From positions 1,860,001 through 1,924,000 of the forward strand of contig NZ_CP158375.1 of assembly GCF_041021955.1 (NCBI RefSeq): DNA of 64,000 nt, in the 5' to 3' direction. A program made the position numbers and the translations under genes. Below the pieces are notes generated by a model. The model did not search any database. It was not told where the DNA came from and was given only the letters and a program-made list of their open reading frames with translations. Each line of letters opens with the position of its first letter. Position 1 is the stretch's first letter. This document shows, piece by piece, positions 8,888-17,106 of this stretch. Origin of the DNA: Caulobacter sp. 73W. Its GTDB lineage: Bacteria; Pseudomonadota; Alphaproteobacteria; Caulobacterales; Caulobacteraceae.

Positions 8888-9183
8888 TGGCGTTTTGATC
8901 CGCGCGCACCAGCCTGAACCTTCTGTTGGTTCAATAGCTCATCGAGGCTTGTGGCGGCCGGCGGCGGAAACAGAGCGTCGAGCCCCTCCTCGCAACGCAG
9001 CGCGATGCACGCCTTGACCACGTCACTCAAAGAGGCCTGACCCGACACCTCCAAGCGTCTCCATGTTCGGTAGCTAACCCCAGAGCGCTCCGCCGCCGCC
9101 TGCTGCGTCAGACCCAAGGACTTGCGACGAAACGCAATTCGTCGCCCCAGCTCTTCCATTAGCTCGACTGGCGTTTTCAACAT
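8884..9183 (-). CDS. hipB: HipB-like antitoxin, XRE helix-turn-helix repressor
   Basis: 99 residues with an N-terminal helix-turn-helix (RRIAFRRKSLGLTQQAAAERSGVSYRTWRRLE, residues ~14-45) and a basic flexible tail. The position directly upstream of hipA with an ATGA overlap is the standard hipBA order. It should neutralise HipA and repress its own operon. A long inverted repeat starts one base before its start codon. ATG 9183 is used; ATG 9159 (MEELGRR) is a possible inner start. With HipA apparently broken, HipB may persist as a stand-alone regulator. Confidence 0.85.
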   Translation of the reverse strand: MLKTPVELMEELGRRIAFRRKSLGLTQQAAAERSGVSYRTWRRLEVSGQASLSDVVKACIALRCEEGLDALFPPPAATSLDELLNQQKVQAGARGSKRQ

Positions 9184-9184
9184 C

Positions 9185-9239
9185 GGCCAAATATGGCCTA
9201 TTTATCGGCGATTATCAACATTATTGACCATATTTGGCC
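9185..9239. promoter_or_regulatory. hipBA operator: 12-bp perfect inverted repeat
   Basis: GGCCAAATATGG at 9185-9196 and CCATATTTGGCC at 9228-9239 form a perfect 12-bp inverted repeat with a 31-base AT-rich spacer. The inner copy is itself nearly palindromic (GGCC-AAATAT-GGCC). It lies directly upstream of the hipB start on the minus strand, so the promoter must lie within or beside it. This fits paired HipB dimer sites. The binding protein is inferred from position only. Confidence 0.7.
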
Positions 9240-9465
9240 AATTATTGACTGCGCAGAACGCGGTCGGAAGGTCCCTCAAGGCCATCGCCGTGCTACTAAG
9301 CTCTAGCCAACCAACCATCCAAAGAGATGGTTCGACCCAGCGCCGGCGGCATCGGCCACAAATTAGCCTTGGCCTGTTTCGCGATTGAAACGTTGAGGCA
9401 ACGCTCTTGGGGCAATAAGGCTCGCCGCAGTGCGTCCAGACTTCAAAAAACTAAGCGCAGGTTCC

Positions 9466-10740
9466 ATGCGATCGACTTCGACGACCCCGACACGCCTTGG
9501 CGCCGTCGCCGCCGCCATCTGCCTTGGCGGCCTCACCCTGGCCGCCTGCGGCAAGGGCGACCAGCAGGCCGGGGGTGGCGGACGAGGCCCGGGCCGCGGT
9601 CCGGTCGAGGTCGGCTTTGTGGTCGTCCAGCCGTCCAGCTCGCTGGTGAACGTCCAGCTTTCGGGCCGCACCGTCGCCTATCAGAGCTCCGAGGTCCGAC
9701 CCCAGGTCACCGGCGTCATCAAGAAGCGCCTGTTCACCGAAGGCGCGATGGTTCGCCAGGGCCAGCCGCTCTACGAGATCGATCCCAGCCTCTACCAGGC
9801 CTCCGTCAGCCAGGCTCAGGCCAACCTGCAAAGCGCCCAGGCCAGCCTGACCGCCGCGCGCGCCCAGGCCGACCGGTTCAGGCCGCTGGCCCAGATCGAG
9901 GCCGTCAGCCAGCAGGACTACACCAACGCCGAGGCCGCCGCTCGCCAGGCCGAGGCCGCCGTCGCCCAGAACCGCGCCGCGCTCGAGACCGCGCGGATCA
10001 ATCTGCGCTTCACCACCCTGCCCGCGCCGATCACCGGCCGCATCGGCCGCTCCCTCTTCACCGTCGGCGCCCTGGTCACCTCCAATCAGGCTGATCCGCT
10101 GACCACCATCCAGCAGCTGGACCCGATGTATGTGGACATCCAGCAGTCGAGCGCCGAGCTGATCGCTCTGCGCCGCGCCATCGCCGCCGGCGGCGTCGCG
10201 CCGACCACCGCCCAGGTGCGCCTGACCCTTGAAGACGGGTCCGAGTATCCCCAGGCCGGCGTCGTCGAGTTTTCCGAAGTGGTCGTCGATCCCTCCACCG
10301 GCGCGGTGACCTTGCGCGTGCGCGTGCCCAACCCGCAGGGCCTTTTGCTGCCCGGCATGTTCGTGCGGGCCAACTTCGCCCAAGGCGTCGATCGCAACAT
10401 CTTCCTGGTCCCGCAGCAGGCGGTGGGCCGCACCCCGCGGGGCGAAGCCAGCGTCTGGCTGGTCGGCGAGGACGGCAAGGCGGTGCAAAAGACCATCAAG
10501 GCTGACCGCACCGACGGCGACTCTTGGGTCGTCACCAGCGGCCTCAAGGCCGGCGACAAGATCATCACCCAAGGTCTCGGCAATCTGCGCCCAGGCGCTC
10601 AGATTCGTCCCGTGCCGGCGAGCAAGACCCAGACCATCGCGCCGCGGCAACGCGGCCAAGGCGGCCCTCAGGGCGCAGGCGGTCAAGGCGGCGGTCAGGG
10701 CCGTGGCGGCCAAGGCGGCGGCCAACGGCAGGGCGGCTAA
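9466..10740 (+). CDS. RND efflux periplasmic adaptor (AcrA/MexA type), lipoprotein
   Basis: 424 residues from ATG 9466; a GTG at 9430 would add 12. A lipoprotein signal is visible (LGGLTLAAC, lipid on Cys). Then come the split lipoyl domain (VRPQVTGVIKKRLFTEGAMVRQGQPLYEID), a helical hairpin rich in Ala and Gln (residues ~105-180), and beta-barrel and membrane-proximal domains. The C-terminal ~45 residues are an unusual Gly/Gln/Arg-rich tail. It links the inner-membrane pump encoded 3 bases downstream to the outer-membrane channel. No TetR or MarR regulator is adjacent. Confidence 0.93.
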   Translation: MRSTSTTPTRLGAVAAAICLGGLTLAACGKGDQQAGGGGRGPGRGPVEVGFVVVQPSSSLVNVQLSGRTVAYQSSEVRPQVTGVIKKRLFTEGAMVRQGQPLYEIDPSLYQASVSQAQANLQSAQASLTAARAQADRFRPLAQIEAVSQQDYTNAEAAARQAEAAVAQNRAALETARINLRFTTLPAPITGRIGRSLFTVGALVTSNQADPLTTIQQLDPMYVDIQQSSAELIALRRAIAAGGVAPTTAQVRLTLEDGSEYPQAGVVEFSEVVVDPSTGAVTLRVRVPNPQGLLLPGMFVRANFAQGVDRNIFLVPQQAVGRTPRGEASVWLVGEDGKAVQKTIKADRTDGDSWVVTSGLKAGDKIITQGLGNLRPGAQIRPVPASKTQTIAPRQRGQGGPQGAGGQGGGQGRGGQGGGQRQGG

Positions 10741-10743
10741 GCG

Positions 10744-13700
10744 ATGTTGTCTGGCGTCTTCATCAAGCGGCCCATCTTTGCGTGGGTCTTGTCGATCATC
10801 GTCATGCTGGCGGGCCTTGGGGCGCTCACCGTGCTGCCGGTCGGCCAGTATCCTGATGTCGCGCCTCCGCAGGTGAACGTGCGGGCCAGCTATCCGGGGG
10901 CCTCGGCCGAGACCATCCAGAACAGCGTCACCCAGGTGCTGGAGCAGTCGCTCACCGGCATCGACGGCTTGCTCTATTTCAGCTCCAGCTCGACCTCGCG
11001 CGGCTCGGTCGGCATCACCGCGGTCTTCGCCAAGGGCACCGACCCGGACATCGCCCAGGTCCAGGTTCAAAACCAGGTGCAGCAGGCCATCGCGCGCCTG
11101 CCGCAGCAGGTTCAGCAGCAAGGCATCCGCGTCAGCAAGTCCAACCCGGACTTCCTGCTTCTCGTCGGCGTCTATGACGAGACCGACCGGATGACCAACC
11201 AGGACGTCTCCGACTACATGTCGTCCAACCTGCAAGACAGCCTGGCGCGCATCGAGGGGGTGGGCGACACCAACGTGTTCGGCGCGCCTTACGCCATGCG
11301 CATCTGGCTGAACCCGCAGCGCCTGGCCGCCTACCAGCTGATCCCGGGCGACGTGGTCGCCGCCATCCAGGCTCAGAACACCGAAGTGGCGGCCGGCGAA
11401 ATCGGCGGCCAGCCTCAGCCCGACACCAACATGCTCAACGCCACGGTGACGGCGCAGGCTCGCCTGCAGACGCCCGAGCAGTTCGAGAACATCATCTTGA
11501 AGACCACCCGCAACGGCGCCAGCGTGCGCCTGAGCGATGTGGCCCGCGTCGAGCTGGGGGCCGAGAACTACAACGCCCGCAGCCGCGTCAACGGTCACCC
11601 GGGCGCCGGCCTCGCCGTGCTCCTGGCCCCAGGCGCCGATGCGCTCAAGACGGCCGAAAGGGTCAAGGCCGAGGTCGAACGTCAGGCGGTCAACTTCCCG
11701 CCGGGCATGAAATTCGCTTACGCCAACGACACCACCGACTTCATCAAGCTGTCGGTCAAGGAAGTGGTCAAGACGCTGATCGAGGCGATCATCCTCGTGA
11801 TCATCGTCATGTTCGTCTTCCTCAAGAGCTGGCGCGCGACCCTGATCCCGGGCCTGGCGGTCCCTGTGGTGCTGCTAGGGACCTTCGCGGTCTTCTATGT
11901 GGCCGGTTTCTCGATCAACACCCTGACCCTGTTCGCCCTGGTGCTGGCCATCGGCCTGCTGGTCGACGACGCCATCGTGGTGGTCGAGAACGTCGAGCGC
12001 CTCATGCACGAGAACCCGGACATGTCGCCCAGGGAGGCGACCGTCCAGTCGATGAAACAGATCTCGGTCGCCCTGGTGGCCATCGCGCTGGTGCTGTCGG
12101 CGGTGTTCATGCCCATGGCGTTCTTCGGCGGCTCGACCGGCGTGATCTACCGTCAGTTCTCGCTGACCATCGTGGCGGCCATGACCCTGTCGGTGCTGGT
12201 CGCCCTGGTCCTCAGCCCCGCCCTGACGGCTACCTTGCTTCGCCAGCACCGCAAGGCCGGGGACGCCGAACCCAAGCAGAGCCTGCTGCAGCGGCGCGCG
12301 CCGGGCTTCGCCCGCTTCATCGACAAGGCCTCCAAGAAATTCGACGAGGTCTTCGACAATATGAGCGCCGGCTATGAGCGCGCCGTGGGCAAGGTCATCG
12401 ACCGACGCATGTTGTTCCTGGGCATCTACGCGCTCAGCGTCGTTGTGCTGGCGGTTCTTTTCATCCGCCTGCCCACCGGCTTTTTGCCCACCGAAGACCA
12501 AGGCAGCATCTCGGTGCAGTTCCAGCTGCCGTCGGGCGCCACCCAAGGCCGCACCTATCAGGTGCAGCAGCAGGTGGAGCAATACTTCCGCACCCACGAG
12601 GCCGACAACTTCAAGACCATGTTCACGGTCAGCGGCGGCGGCGGGGGCGGCTCCAGCGGTCAGAACACCGGCCAGGGCTTCCTCAACTTTGTCGATTGGG
12701 ACAGCCGCAAGGGCAAGGAGAACAGCGCCGGCGCCATCGCCGAGCGGGCTTCGTCGGCCTTCTCGGGTTTCCGCGACGCGCGGGTCTTCGCCCTGCAACC
12801 GCCGGCGATCCGCGGTCTTGGCCAGTCCAACGGCTTCACCCTGCAGCTGCAAAACGCCAGCGGCATGTCGCGCGCCGACTTCGAGGACGCCCGCGCCAAG
12901 CTGGTGGAGTTGGCCAGCAACGATCCCATGCTGACCGCCGTGCGCCTGAGCGAACTGCCCGACATCCCGACCCTGCAGGTCAACACCGACCAGGAGAAGC
13001 TGGCGGCCCTCGGTCTGACCCAGGCCGACGTCAACACCACCCTGTCGACCGCCTGGGGCGGCCGCTATGTGAACGACTTCATCGACCGCGGCCGCGTCAA
13101 GCGCGTGTTCGTCCAGGCCGACGCGCCGTATCGCGCCAAGCCCGAGGACCTGAGCCAGTGGTTCGTCCGCGGCCGTGAGGGCCAGATGGCGCCCTTCACC
13201 TCCTTTGCCAGCACAAGCTGGTCGACCGCCCCCACCACCCTGGCGCGCTTCAACGGCGTGCCGTCCTTCGAGATCCAGGGGCAGGCCGCCCCGGGCGTCA
13301 GTTCGGGCGAGGCCATGGACCGCATCGCCGAACTGGCGTCCCAGATCCCTGGCACCACGGTGGCCTGGTCGGGCCTCTCCTTCCAGGAACGCCTGTCGGC
13401 GGGCCAGGCGCCCCTGCTCTACGCCCTGTCGCTGCTGGTGGTCTTCCTGTGCCTGGCCGCGCTCTATGAGAGCTGGTCGATCCCGATCGCGGTGCTGCTG
13501 GTCATTCCGCTCGGCCTCATCGGTGCCGTCGTAGCGGTGACCCTGCGCGGCCTGGTCAACGACGTCTATCTTCAGATCGGTCTGCTTACGACCATGGGCC
13601 TGACCGCCAAGAACGCCATCCTCATCGTCGAGTTCGCCGAGCAGGCCGAACGCCAGGGCGCGCGCGTCATCGACGCGGCCATGCAGGCGGCCCGTCTGCG

Positions 13701-13965
13701 CCTTCGCCCGATCCTGATGACCAGCCTGGCCTTCATGTTCGGGGTCCTGCCGCTGGCCATCTCCACCGGCGCCGGCGCCAACAGCCGTATCGCCATCGGC
13801 ACGGCGGTGATCGGCGGGGTCGTGGCGGCGACCGTGCTGGCCATCTTCTACATCCCGCTCTTCTTCGTGCTGGTGCGCCGCGTCAGCCGTGACGGCCTCA
13901 AAGGTCTTCGCGGCGGCGACTACGCCCCCGCCGGCCAAGCTCCCGCCGGGGAGGCCGCGCAATGA
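10744..13965 (+). CDS. RND multidrug efflux pump, HAE1 family (AcrB type)
   Basis: 1073 residues, the usual HAE1 length, with 12 membrane helices and two large periplasmic loops. The proton-relay residues are visible as the Asp pair in GLLVDDAIVVVENVERL and the Lys in TAKNAILIVEFAEQA. The first periplasmic segment has YPDVAPPQVNVRASYPGASAE, typical of the family. A Gly-rich loop (SGGGGGGSSGQNTG) occurs near residue 630. It exports hydrophobic compounds together with the adaptor and outer-membrane factor on either side; its substrates cannot be predicted. Confidence 0.96.
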   Translation: MLSGVFIKRPIFAWVLSIIVMLAGLGALTVLPVGQYPDVAPPQVNVRASYPGASAETIQNSVTQVLEQSLTGIDGLLYFSSSSTSRGSVGITAVFAKGTDPDIAQVQVQNQVQQAIARLPQQVQQQGIRVSKSNPDFLLLVGVYDETDRMTNQDVSDYMSSNLQDSLARIEGVGDTNVFGAPYAMRIWLNPQRLAAYQLIPGDVVAAIQAQNTEVAAGEIGGQPQPDTNMLNATVTAQARLQTPEQFENIILKTTRNGASVRLSDVARVELGAENYNARSRVNGHPGAGLAVLLAPGADALKTAERVKAEVERQAVNFPPGMKFAYANDTTDFIKLSVKEVVKTLIEAIILVIIVMFVFLKSWRATLIPGLAVPVVLLGTFAVFYVAGFSINTLTLFALVLAIGLLVDDAIVVVENVERLMHENPDMSPREATVQSMKQISVALVAIALVLSAVFMPMAFFGGSTGVIYRQFSLTIVAAMTLSVLVALVLSPALTATLLRQHRKAGDAEPKQSLLQRRAPGFARFIDKASKKFDEVFDNMSAGYERAVGKVIDRRMLFLGIYALSVVVLAVLFIRLPTGFLPTEDQGSISVQFQLPSGATQGRTYQVQQQVEQYFRTHEADNFKTMFTVSGGGGGGSSGQNTGQGFLNFVDWDSRKGKENSAGAIAERASSAFSGFRDARVFALQPPAIRGLGQSNGFTLQLQNASGMSRADFEDARAKLVELASNDPMLTAVRLSELPDIPTLQVNTDQEKLAALGLTQADVNTTLSTAWGGRYVNDFIDRGRVKRVFVQADAPYRAKPEDLSQWFVRGREGQMAPFTSFASTSWSTAPTTLARFNGVPSFEIQGQAAPGVSSGEAMDRIAELASQIPGTTVAWSGLSFQERLSAGQAPLLYALSLLVVFLCLAALYESWSIPIAVLLVIPLGLIGAVVAVTLRGLVNDVYLQIGLLTTMGLTAKNAILIVEFAEQAERQGARVIDAAMQAARLRLRPILMTSLAFMFGVLPLAISTGAGANSRIAIGTAVIGGVVAATVLAIFYIPLFFVLVRRVSRDGLKGLRGGDYAPAGQAPAGEAAQ

Positions 13966-15401
13966 GCCGCCCTCTCCTGATCCTCCTGGCCGCGGCCTCC
14001 ACCGCCGCCTGCACCATGGAGCCGCGCTACGTGCGGCCGGACGCGCCGGTTCCGACCCAGTGGCCGACAGGTGGTCCGTATGTGACCGCCGCGGCGACCG
14101 CCGCGCCGGCCGCGGCCAATCCGGTGATCGTCGATCCGCGCCTGCAGCGCCTCGCCGCCCAGGCGCTGGAGAACAACCGCAACCTGCGCGTCGCCCTGGC
14201 CAATATCGAGGTCAGCCGCGCCCAGTACCGCATCCAGCGCGCCGCTCTCTTGCCGGAGCTCACCGCGTCTGGCCGCTACACCGCGTCTCGACGCTCGATC
14301 GCCAATGTCAGCGGCACGGGCGCTACCGGCGCCGAGCGCGACAATGAGAGCTATTCGGTCCAGGTCGCGGTGAACGCCTTCGAGATCGATCTCTTCGGCC
14401 GCGTCCGCTCTTCCACCCGCGCCGACCTCAACCGGTATCTGGCCACCGAGGCCGGCGCCCGCGCCACGCGCCTGACCCTGGTGGGCGACATCGCCGAGGC
14501 CTGGCTGAACCACGCGGCCGACAGCAGCCTCCTGAAGATCGCGCAGGACACCGCCGCCAACGCCCAGCGCAACGTCGAGCTGACCCGCGCCCGTCTCGAA
14601 GGCGGCGTCGCTCCGCGCACCGATCTTCGCCAGGCCGAGACGGTCATGGCCACCGCTCAAGCCGACGTCGCCCGTCTGCGCTCGGTCGTCGCCCAGGACG
14701 TAAACGCCCTTCAGCTTTTGAGCGGCGCTCCGGTCGACCCCGCCCTGCTGGCCGGGTCGATCGATGAGGTCGCCAACGCGATCGCCCTGCCGGCCGCCGG
14801 CCTCAGCTCGGCGGTTCTGCTGAACCGGCCGGATGTCATCCAGGCCGAGTACAGCCTGCGCGCCGCCAACGCCGAGATCGGCGCGGCCCGCGCGGCGCTT
14901 TTCCCGACCGTCTCGATCACCGGCGCGGCGGGCTACGCCAGCGAGGCGCTCTCGTCGCTGATCAGCAACCGGGCGTTCAACTCGTCCTATGGCCCAGCCG
15001 TGACCTGGCCGTTCTTCCGCGGCGGCGCGGGTCTGGCCGCCCTCGATGCGAGCCAGGCCCAGAAGGCCGCGGCGGTAGCCACCTACGAGCGGGCGATCCA
15101 GGCCGCCTTCCGCGAGACGGCCGACGCTCTGGCCCGCAACGGCACGATCGAAGATCAGGCCGCCGCCGTTCGCCTGCGTCTGGACGCCGCCGCCGACACC
15201 TATCGCCTGGCCGAAGCGCGCTATCGCGGCGGGGTTGATCCCTTCCTCGCCAGCCTCGACGCCCAGCGCACGCTCTACAGCGCCCGCCAGACGCAGGTCG
15301 CGATCCAGCTGGAGACGGCGATCAACCGCATCGATCTCTATCGGGCGCTGGGCGGCGGCGACCCGCTGGACATGGCGCCCCTGCCCCCTTTCGAGCCTTA
15401 G
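13962..15401 (+). CDS. outer-membrane efflux lipoprotein, NodT/OprM family
   Basis: 479 residues. A short lipoprotein signal ends at LAAASTAAC, followed by the family motif MEPRYVRPDAPVPTQWP. Two TolC-type repeats are visible, with ENNRNLRVALANIE in the first and LLNRPDVIQAEYSLRAANAEIGAARAALFP in the second. It forms the trimeric exit duct. ATG 13962 overlaps the pump stop (ATGA), so all three efflux genes form one operon. Confidence 0.94.
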   Translation: MSRPLLILLAAASTAACTMEPRYVRPDAPVPTQWPTGGPYVTAAATAAPAAANPVIVDPRLQRLAAQALENNRNLRVALANIEVSRAQYRIQRAALLPELTASGRYTASRRSIANVSGTGATGAERDNESYSVQVAVNAFEIDLFGRVRSSTRADLNRYLATEAGARATRLTLVGDIAEAWLNHAADSSLLKIAQDTAANAQRNVELTRARLEGGVAPRTDLRQAETVMATAQADVARLRSVVAQDVNALQLLSGAPVDPALLAGSIDEVANAIALPAAGLSSAVLLNRPDVIQAEYSLRAANAEIGAARAALFPTVSITGAAGYASEALSSLISNRAFNSSYGPAVTWPFFRGGAGLAALDASQAQKAAAVATYERAIQAAFRETADALARNGTIEDQAAAVRLRLDAAADTYRLAEARYRGGVDPFLASLDAQRTLYSARQTQVAIQLETAINRIDLYRALGGGDPLDMAPLPPFEP

Positions 15402-15492
15402 AGTTGGTCAAACCGCGCGACGCTGTGGGCGCAGCGCGCCACAAACGCTAAACGGCTTGCAGCCGCCGCGCACCCGTGGCGTTCAATAGGTC

Positions 15493-16806
15493 ATGAGCCA
15501 GCAGACGCCGCCAGCATCGCCGAGCAACAGCGGCGAGCCGCTCCGACAGGAACCACGAGGCCGACGCGGTTTCGCCGCCTTCAACACCATGTCCACCCGC
15601 CTGCTGGCTGGCCTGATCGCCGGGATCCTCACCGGCGCCGCGCTTGCGCGCCTGGACACACCCGTCGCGGCGACCGTCCTGGCCGTCGGCGCGAGCGTCG
15701 GCCAGATCTGGCTGGACGCCCTGACCATGACGGTCGTGCCCCTGGTCTTCGGGCTGCTGGTGACCGGCATCGCGTCCGCCGGCGCGAGCGGCGCACAAGG
15801 CGCCATCGCGGCTCGCGCGGCGGTCTGGTTCGCTGTGCTGCTGGTCGGCGCCTGCGCGCTCTCGGCGCTGACGGCCTGGCTCTTCATGACCGCATGGCCG
15901 CTTGGACCAGGGGCCAGCGGCCTGATCGGCCAGGTGACCGCGCCCATGCCCGCGCCGTCAGCCGGCGACGCGCCCTGGTATCGGGGGCTCATCCCAGCAA
16001 ACCCCGTGAAGGCCGCGGCCGAAATGGCCATGGCTCCACTGGTGATCTTCGGGCTGATTTTTGGGCTGGCCGCCGATCGTATCGAGGCCTCGCTGCGCGA
16101 CCTGCTCGTGCGCTTCTTCCAGGCCGTGGTCGCAAGCATGCTCGTCATTGTCCGCTGGGTGCTGCTCATCGGGCCGTTGGGGGTCTTCGGCCTGGCGCTG
16201 TCGGTAGGAGCGAGTTTCGGCGCCGGGGTGGCTGGCGCGCTTGTCAGCTATGTGGCCACCGTATGCATGGCCTGCCTGGCGGTGAGCCTGGCAGCCTATG
16301 TGGTGCTGCCGCTGGCGACCCGCACCTCGCCCATGCGCCTTGTGCGCGCCGCCCTGCCGGTTCAGGCCCTGGCGCTGGGCACCCAGTCGTCGCTCGCCTG
16401 TCTGCCTGCCATGGTCAACGCCGTTCCTCAGCTGGGCGCGGGACCAGGAGCCGGTGTCGTCCTACCCTTGGCGGTCTCGATCTTCAGGATGTCGAGCGCG
16501 GCGGCCAATATCGCCGTGGCGGTCTGGCTCGCCCATCTGCATGGGGTCGCGATCGCCCCGGGGATGGTCGCTATCGGCGTGTTGATCGCCGCGCCCGTCA
16601 GCTTGGCGGCTGTCGGCTTGCCGGCGCAGGTCAACTTCTTCGCCACCATCGCGCCTGTGTGCCTGGCGATGGGCGTTCCGATCCAGGTTCTGCCAATCCT
16701 CCTGGCGGTAGAGACGCTCCCGGACATCATGCGCACCCTGGGCAATGTCACCTGGCACATGGCCGTGACGCGTCTGGCGGGCGGCGAGGCGCGACAGACG
16801 CCGTAG
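15493..16806 (+). CDS. dicarboxylate/amino acid:cation symporter (DAACS family)
   Basis: 437 residues with about eight helices and re-entrant loops. The family's serine-rich re-entrant loop appears as ALGTQSSLACLPAMVNAV near residue 300, and PANPVKAAAEMAMAPLVIFGLIFG matches the GltP/DctA core. It should import C4-dicarboxylates or acidic amino acids with protons or Na+. It is transcribed alone, about 90 bases after the efflux operon. The substrate is not assigned, because the binding loop differs from both GltP and DctA consensus. Confidence 0.88.
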   Translation: MSQQTPPASPSNSGEPLRQEPRGRRGFAAFNTMSTRLLAGLIAGILTGAALARLDTPVAATVLAVGASVGQIWLDALTMTVVPLVFGLLVTGIASAGASGAQGAIAARAAVWFAVLLVGACALSALTAWLFMTAWPLGPGASGLIGQVTAPMPAPSAGDAPWYRGLIPANPVKAAAEMAMAPLVIFGLIFGLAADRIEASLRDLLVRFFQAVVASMLVIVRWVLLIGPLGVFGLALSVGASFGAGVAGALVSYVATVCMACLAVSLAAYVVLPLATRTSPMRLVRAALPVQALALGTQSSLACLPAMVNAVPQLGAGPGAGVVLPLAVSIFRMSSAAANIAVAVWLAHLHGVAIAPGMVAIGVLIAAPVSLAAVGLPAQVNFFATIAPVCLAMGVPIQVLPILLAVETLPDIMRTLGNVTWHMAVTRLAGGEARQTP

Positions 16807-17106
16807 CGACGCCGCCGTCTCGCCGAACGCGGATCCCTCAATTTGGGTAACAGCGCCTCTGCCGCGCTAAGCAAAACGACGCCATCATACATAGCCGGCC
16901 GCAGAACAACGTTCGCCCAGATAGAAAACAACGTGTCCCATTCGCACAGTAGAGTTAAGCTCAACGGTTAAGGTATGCAGTCGTCGCATTAGCCATGGAC
17001 GTACACTCTTGGCGGCGATAAGCGATAGATAGGCGATGATCTACGCTCGTGCGGATCATTACTCTAATGGTTAACGCTAGGACCGCCCCTTCGGCGAAGG
17101 TTCGAT
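16807..17106. other. 300-base intergenic region upstream of the giant surface protein
   Basis: No gene is seen. The region is less GC-rich than its surroundings, especially 16950-17080, and probably holds the promoter of the gene at 17107. Immediately before that start the ribosome site GAAGG (17096-17100) can pair with CCTTC (17088-17092), a small hairpin that might limit translation. Confidence 0.45.

Noticed and set aside
16956..16974. CtrA-type box TTAA...TTAA upstream of 17107
   Set aside because: The spacer is 9 rather than 7 bases, so it does not fit the CtrA consensus.
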